From: Paenibacillus sp. FSL R5-0766
GTDB lineage: Bacteria > Bacillota > Bacilli > Paenibacillales > Paenibacillaceae
Assembly: GCF_037971845.1 (NCBI RefSeq)
Contig: NZ_CP150227.1
Span: 2,976,001 to 3,040,000, forward strand
Direction: 5' to 3'
DNA length: 64,000 nt
Shown here in pieces: positions 61,185 to 64,000 of this stretch. The notes beneath the pieces are model-generated. The model was not told the DNA's origin and made no database searches. It saw only the letters and a program-made list of their open reading frames with translations. The position numbers were made by a program, and so were the translations under genes. How positions within the stretch are numbered: the stretch's first letter is position 1; every line of letters starts with the position of its first letter.

Positions 61185-61610
61185 CTATAGTTTCATAATA
61201 ATGACACCAGTCACCATTAAGGCAATGCCTAGAAATTGCGGCAGTTTCATCTTTTGTTTCACCACGCCGAACCATCCGTTACTATCCACCAGAAAAGTCA
61301 GGAACAGCTGAGCAATGAGCAGAGCCGAGATCGTGAATGTAACCCCAATTTGCTGAATTGCTGTCACTTCGCTGAAAATAATGACGGCGCCAAAAGCACC
61401 TCCCGCCAGGTACATAGGTTTTACTTGTTTGAGTCCTTGAAGGTTGGTGTCTCTAACAAACATTAGGATCAGCGCCGCTAAGATGAATCCTGTCAGTTGT
61501 GTGATCGTAGCGGCCTGCCATGTGCCCATGTCGGTGCTAATCCGAGTATTGGCAACCCCTTGGAGTGTGATACACGCGCCGCCCAGTAATGCAAAAATAA
61601 TTCCTCTCAT
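61185..61610 (-). CDS. Small DMT-family transporter protein (DUF606/YdcZ-like), second copy
   Basis: The 141-residue protein has about five membrane helices: MRGIIFALLGGACITLQGVANTRISTDMGTWQAATITQLTGFILAALILMF, MYLAGGAFGAVIIFSEVTAIQQIGVTFTISALLIAQLFLTFLVDSNGWFGV, FLGIALMVTGVIIMKL. It is the same family as the protein at 59938 and the first gene of a likely three-gene unit (DMT - Crp/Fnr - DMT) reading leftward. AAGGAG is eight bases before the ATG. The two proteins may work as a heterodimer, one antiparallel to the other. Confidence 0.88.
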   Translation of the reverse strand: MRGIIFALLGGACITLQGVANTRISTDMGTWQAATITQLTGFILAALILMFVRDTNLQGLKQVKPMYLAGGAFGAVIIFSEVTAIQQIGVTFTISALLIAQLFLTFLVDSNGWFGVVKQKMKLPQFLGIALMVTGVIIMKL

Positions 61611-61936
61611 ATGTACGCTCCTTATTCAATCACTTCGACTTCTATTATTAAATGATAAATTAACTCTGAACGCCAAGGACAAATGTCCTGAGCTTTGAAG
61701 TCACAGCATTTAGAGTACAATAAAAGAACTCGGAAAATCCAGATGGGGCATGAAGAGATGCGTGGCATATGTGCTCAGTACTCATTTTTCATCATAGCTA
61801 GCTATCCAAGAAATGTAACGAGAGTCTGCCCAGCGTACCCCGGAGCATAGAAAGTATCCAAAGCTCCGGGGTAGGATAGGCAATGAGATTAGAACCAATC
61901 AGCTAGATCCTCTCCGTACACATCAAATTCATATCA
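61611..61936. other. Intergenic region with a hairpin between the DMT and Nif3-like genes
   Basis: This 326-bp stretch has no credible ORF. It holds the leader of the minus-strand DMT unit on its left and, on its right, an 11-bp hairpin TACCCCGGAGC (61836-61846) with GCTCCGGGGTA (61863-61873) and a 16-base loop. The hairpin lies past the 3' end of the Nif3-like gene but has no T tract on that strand, so termination by it alone is doubtful. Confidence 0.55.
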
Positions 61937-62734
61937 TTAGATGACTGTATACAAAGGCTTCTCGCCTACAAAACGAACAGACAACTCGGGAAAACGTTCT
62001 GCCAACCTGTCTGCCAATAGTTTCATGCCCGGAGCCTCGCTCTCGGCATGTCCCATCATGATTAGTGCCTTGGACTTGCCCTGTTGCACGGCATCACGGA
62101 TATATTCCGGTGTCTCCCATTCGAATCCTTCTCCAGCAATGATGAGGTCCACTTGCTCGTTCTGAATCAAGGGAATCGTCACATGTCCATTACCACGAAA
62201 ACCTACCAGTACCGCTGCGCGTCTACAGACTATTTCCGCATGGCCTGCAACGCGTACATAATCGATGCCTAGGGAACTTTTCACATGGTGAGCAATAGCT
62301 TGGGCGGTGCTTCCTTCTGGAAAAGAAAGGATGTCTGCTTCTGGTATTCGTTGCTCTACATAAGAGGACCACCCCAAGGCCTGAATCAGTCCTTCGGTAA
62401 TGCCATCCGGTTGGAAGTGGTGGATGATATCATGACATCGATAGATGGAAATGCCTGCTTCGTCGATCAACTTTCTTTTGTCCATATAAACCGAATCATT
62501 TGCAAGCCAATCCGTATGACTGTGATGGTTATAGAACGGAGATTCATGCGCGATGATTAAGTTAGCACCTTGCTGTATGGCTTGTTCAATAACATAATGT
62601 GTGGGCATAAAAGCAATGATAATCCCTGTGACCTTACGATCAAGTGAGCCCGTAATGAGCTGATCTACCGTGTTTTCCGGCAATTGAATGTTATCTGTGA
62701 GATGAAGTACAACGTCTTGAACTGTAAGATCCAT
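61937..62734 (-). CDS. Nif3-like dinuclear metal-binding protein
   Basis: The 265-residue protein shows the Nif3/YqfO pattern: ITGSLDRKVTGIIIAFMPTHYVIEQAIQQGANLIIAHESPFYNHH (metal-binding HE..) and GEGFEWETPEYIRDAVQQGKSKALIMMGHAESEAPGMKLLADRLAERFP (second metal motif, GHxxSE). Nif3 proteins form toroidal hexamers with two metals each; a GTP-cyclohydrolase-like or hydrolase activity has been suggested. ATG 62734 has GGAGGA nine bases upstream; the ATG at 62743 lies on top of it. The YqfO insertion domain is absent. Confidence 0.88.
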   Translation of the reverse strand: MDLTVQDVVLHLTDNIQLPENTVDQLITGSLDRKVTGIIIAFMPTHYVIEQAIQQGANLIIAHESPFYNHHSHTDWLANDSVYMDKRKLIDEAGISIYRCHDIIHHFQPDGITEGLIQALGWSSYVEQRIPEADILSFPEGSTAQAIAHHVKSSLGIDYVRVAGHAEIVCRRAAVLVGFRGNGHVTIPLIQNEQVDLIIAGEGFEWETPEYIRDAVQQGKSKALIMMGHAESEAPGMKLLADRLAERFPELSVRFVGEKPLYTVI

Positions 62735-63080
62735 AGAATGCATTCCTCCAATGACAGGATATAAAGTTAGTGTACCATGTTGACATTTGAAATCTACTGC
62801 CTACCAGATTATAGGGTCGTTTTTATTGTTTTCGGTTAATACTTAAACATACAGATTACAGTCGGTTAAGATAACAACGGAGAAATGTATTGGCTGTACA
62901 TGGACGTTGGATTCATATAGTTTTCTCAAACAAGAATAAGTATACTTACATAGAGTCTTTGCTTGTATTAAATGGAGCTGAGTGCAAGGAAAGCAGTTTC
63001 CATTTCAATATACTGAGAATCAGTTGAGGATAAGCGTTCATTTGCAACAATAGAACAGATTGTGAAAGGGGATAACTACG
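62735..63080. promoter_or_regulatory. Divergent promoter region between Nif3-like and heme oxygenase genes
   Basis: This 346-bp AT-rich stretch has no credible ORF. ACTGAGAATCAGT (63012-63024) is a perfect 5-3-5 palindrome 57 bases upstream of the heme oxygenase start and could be an operator; I cannot match it confidently to Fur or another known regulator. No other structure stands out. Confidence 0.5.
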
Positions 63081-63671
63081 ATGACAGCAACAACTATTAT
63101 GGAACGTCTGAAGAGCGAGACAGCTCATTATCACAGACAAGTAGAACAGAACCCTTATGCAAAAGCCATTATGAATCAAACCGTGACTATAGAAGAATAT
63201 AGAACATATTTAGAGAAATTTTATGGATTCCTGAAACCGCTGGAAGATCAGGCTGTACAACAGCCTTTCTGGGGAAGTACGGGATTGGATATCGAGATTA
63301 GAGGCAAGGCTGGACTGTTGGAAAAAGATTTACGAAATCTGGGTGCCGGTGAAGAAGAGATCACTCAACTTCCGCTCTGTGAAGAACTGCCGGATATTTC
63401 AACACCTGCGCGTTTGTTCGGATATCTGTATGTAATTGAGGGGTCCACGAACGGTGGCCAAATCATGACCAAGCGTTTGTCGCAGTTCCTACCCATTAAG
63501 GCCGATCGTGGTTTGGAATATTTCAATGCTTACGGCTCAGAGACAAGAACAAGATGGAGCGAGTTTACGGGTTTGCTGCAGCAGTCCATCAGCACTCCAG
63601 AAGATCATGACAACATGGTACACAGTGCATCAGAGACATTCCGACTACTGGATCAATGGATTAATACGTAG
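63081..63671 (+). CDS. Biliverdin-producing heme oxygenase
   Basis: The 196-residue helical protein opens heme to biliverdin, CO and iron. Near the N-terminus AHYHRQVEQ contains the proximal heme ligand (probably H18, as in xxHxxxE). The distal helix is ARLFGYLYVIEGSTNGGQIM, matching the family's LYVxEGSxxGG. It belongs to the BphO/HmuO-like bacterial group. The gene starts at ATG 63081 with GGGG 9-12 bases upstream. No bacteriophytochrome gene is in the window. A repeat element lies between the gene and its terminator. Confidence 0.9.
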   Translation: MTATTIMERLKSETAHYHRQVEQNPYAKAIMNQTVTIEEYRTYLEKFYGFLKPLEDQAVQQPFWGSTGLDIEIRGKAGLLEKDLRNLGAGEEEITQLPLCEELPDISTPARLFGYLYVIEGSTNGGQIMTKRLSQFLPIKADRGLEYFNAYGSETRTRWSEFTGLLQQSISTPEDHDNMVHSASETFRLLDQWINT

Positions 63672-63701
63672 GGCGGACTTTTTTCATATTTAAAAGGTAT
63701 C

Positions 63702-63892
63702 TATATAAGTTGAAATAATACATTTACACCTAACGGAGAGGACAGAAAAAAGCTGGAAAAGCGAAGCGTTCGCATTTATAACCGGATTTTTCCCTTTAGA
63801 AAAGGGAATCGGTAAAATCTGGGGATAACAGCGATTGGAAGGTTATTCTGTCATCGTAGTGCAATGTGAAAATCATTATTTCAACTTATATA
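63702..63892 (+). repeat. Dispersed inverted-repeat element, copy A2
   Basis: 191 bp with perfect 18-bp terminal inverted repeats TATATAAGTTGAAATAAT (63702-63719) and its complement (63875-63892), and TA on both outer flanks. Inside are ATTTACAC, GACAGAA / TTCTGTC, AGCGTTCGC, the stem arms (63777-63790 with 63814-63827, two mismatches), an apical hairpin (TTTCCCTTT / AAAAGGGAA) and GGGGATAACAGCGATTGG. It is about 85-90% identical to copy A1 in the interior by eye. It starts 30 bases after the heme oxygenase stop. Confidence 0.9.
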
Positions 63893-63902
63893 ACATCATG
63901 AT

Positions 63903-63932
63903 GAGAAGAGGGCAGAAATGCCTTCTTTTTTG
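63903..63932 (+). terminator. Terminator after the repeat element
   Basis: GAAGAGGGCA pairs with TGCCTTCTTT (one mismatch) around GAAA and is followed by TTTTTT. It probably ends the heme oxygenase transcript, so the repeat element would be in its 3' untranslated part. Confidence 0.8.
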
Positions 63933-63979
63933 TGTCCAGGAATGTCTAAATTTCGTCACCGCAGACACAGGACAAGTGA

Positions 63980-63985
63980 TATAAT
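63980..63985 (+). promoter_or_regulatory. Extended -10 promoter element near the window end
   Basis: TGATATAAT is a perfect extended -10 (TGN-TATAAT) ahead of a gene beyond the window end. No clear -35 hexamer is visible at the right spacing; extended -10 promoters can do without one. Confidence 0.45.
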
Positions 63986-64000
63986 GATCCCTATGGATAC

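Noticed and set aside
63012..63024. Fur box before heme oxygenase
   Set aside because: ACTGAGAATCAGT is a neat palindrome, but it does not fit the 7-1-7 Fur pattern well enough to call it.

Overview
The window looks like ordinary chromosome of a Paenibacillus-type, spore-forming Firmicute. Pointers are strong AGGAGG-type ribosome binding sites, many TTG and GTG starts, a Ger(A/B/C) spore germination locus, an SLH-anchored glycosidase, Bce-type antibiotic-sensing modules, YeeI-type YebC and HesB/YqkB-like proteins, and moderate G+C. I see no rRNA, tRNA, CRISPR array, prophage or transposase gene.

Layout. 0-2.2 kb: end of an ABC permease followed by an OmpR-type response regulator and its kinase. 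2.4-6.4 kb: a UbiD-type decarboxylase, an HD-GYP phosphodiesterase, an SRPBCC protein and a tiny membrane protein. 6.4-9.8 kb: an MFS exporter divergent from a TetR regulator, then a D-2-hydroxyacid dehydrogenase. 10-15.3 kb: a LacI regulator divergent from 2,3-butanediol dehydrogenase, an exported Asp-box protein and an Old Yellow Enzyme. 15.7-25.6 kb: a NagZ-like lipoprotein, a complete BceRS-BceAB-like module, a second two-component system, an AI-2E family membrane protein and an Asp23 protein. 25.7-31.6 kb: an AraC regulator divergent from an aldo/keto reductase, an acyl-CoA synthetase, an M29 aminopeptidase and a GyrI-like protein. 31.9-35.8 kb: gerA-gerC facing gerB. 36-41 kb: nitroreductase, a small orphan ORF, an LdcB/VanY-type carboxypeptidase, a HesB-like protein, and a TetR-controlled NTF2-like/NmrA-like pair. 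41-48 kb: a compatible-solute ABC transporter with fused permease and binding protein, a flavin disulfide reductase, a DUF1349 protein, a SET-domain protein and an ABC-F ATPase. 48.5-53.7 kb: a 1728-residue GH43/FN3/SLH enzyme. 53.9-64 kb: a quinone reductase divergent from an HxlR regulator, sulfite reductase cysJI, YebC, two small DMT proteins around a YeiL-like Crp/Fnr regulator, a Nif3-like protein and a heme oxygenase.

Regulation can be read at several sites. Matching operator-like sites link both TetR regulators and the LacI regulator to their own promoters and to a neighbouring promoter. A BceR-type box precedes the ABC genes of the Bce module. A perfect 18-bp palindrome and a near-consensus cre precede the SLH glycosidase.

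The strongest candidate for something undescribed is a dispersed family of about 190-230 bp intergenic elements (8609-8803, 37966-38197 reversed, 63702-63892), with a related shorter element at 29648-29786. They have terminal inverted repeats, a shared core and a central 14-bp stem whose two arms change together between copies. All four lie in the same direction as the flanking genes. They are either MITEs or, more interestingly, transcribed structured RNAs.
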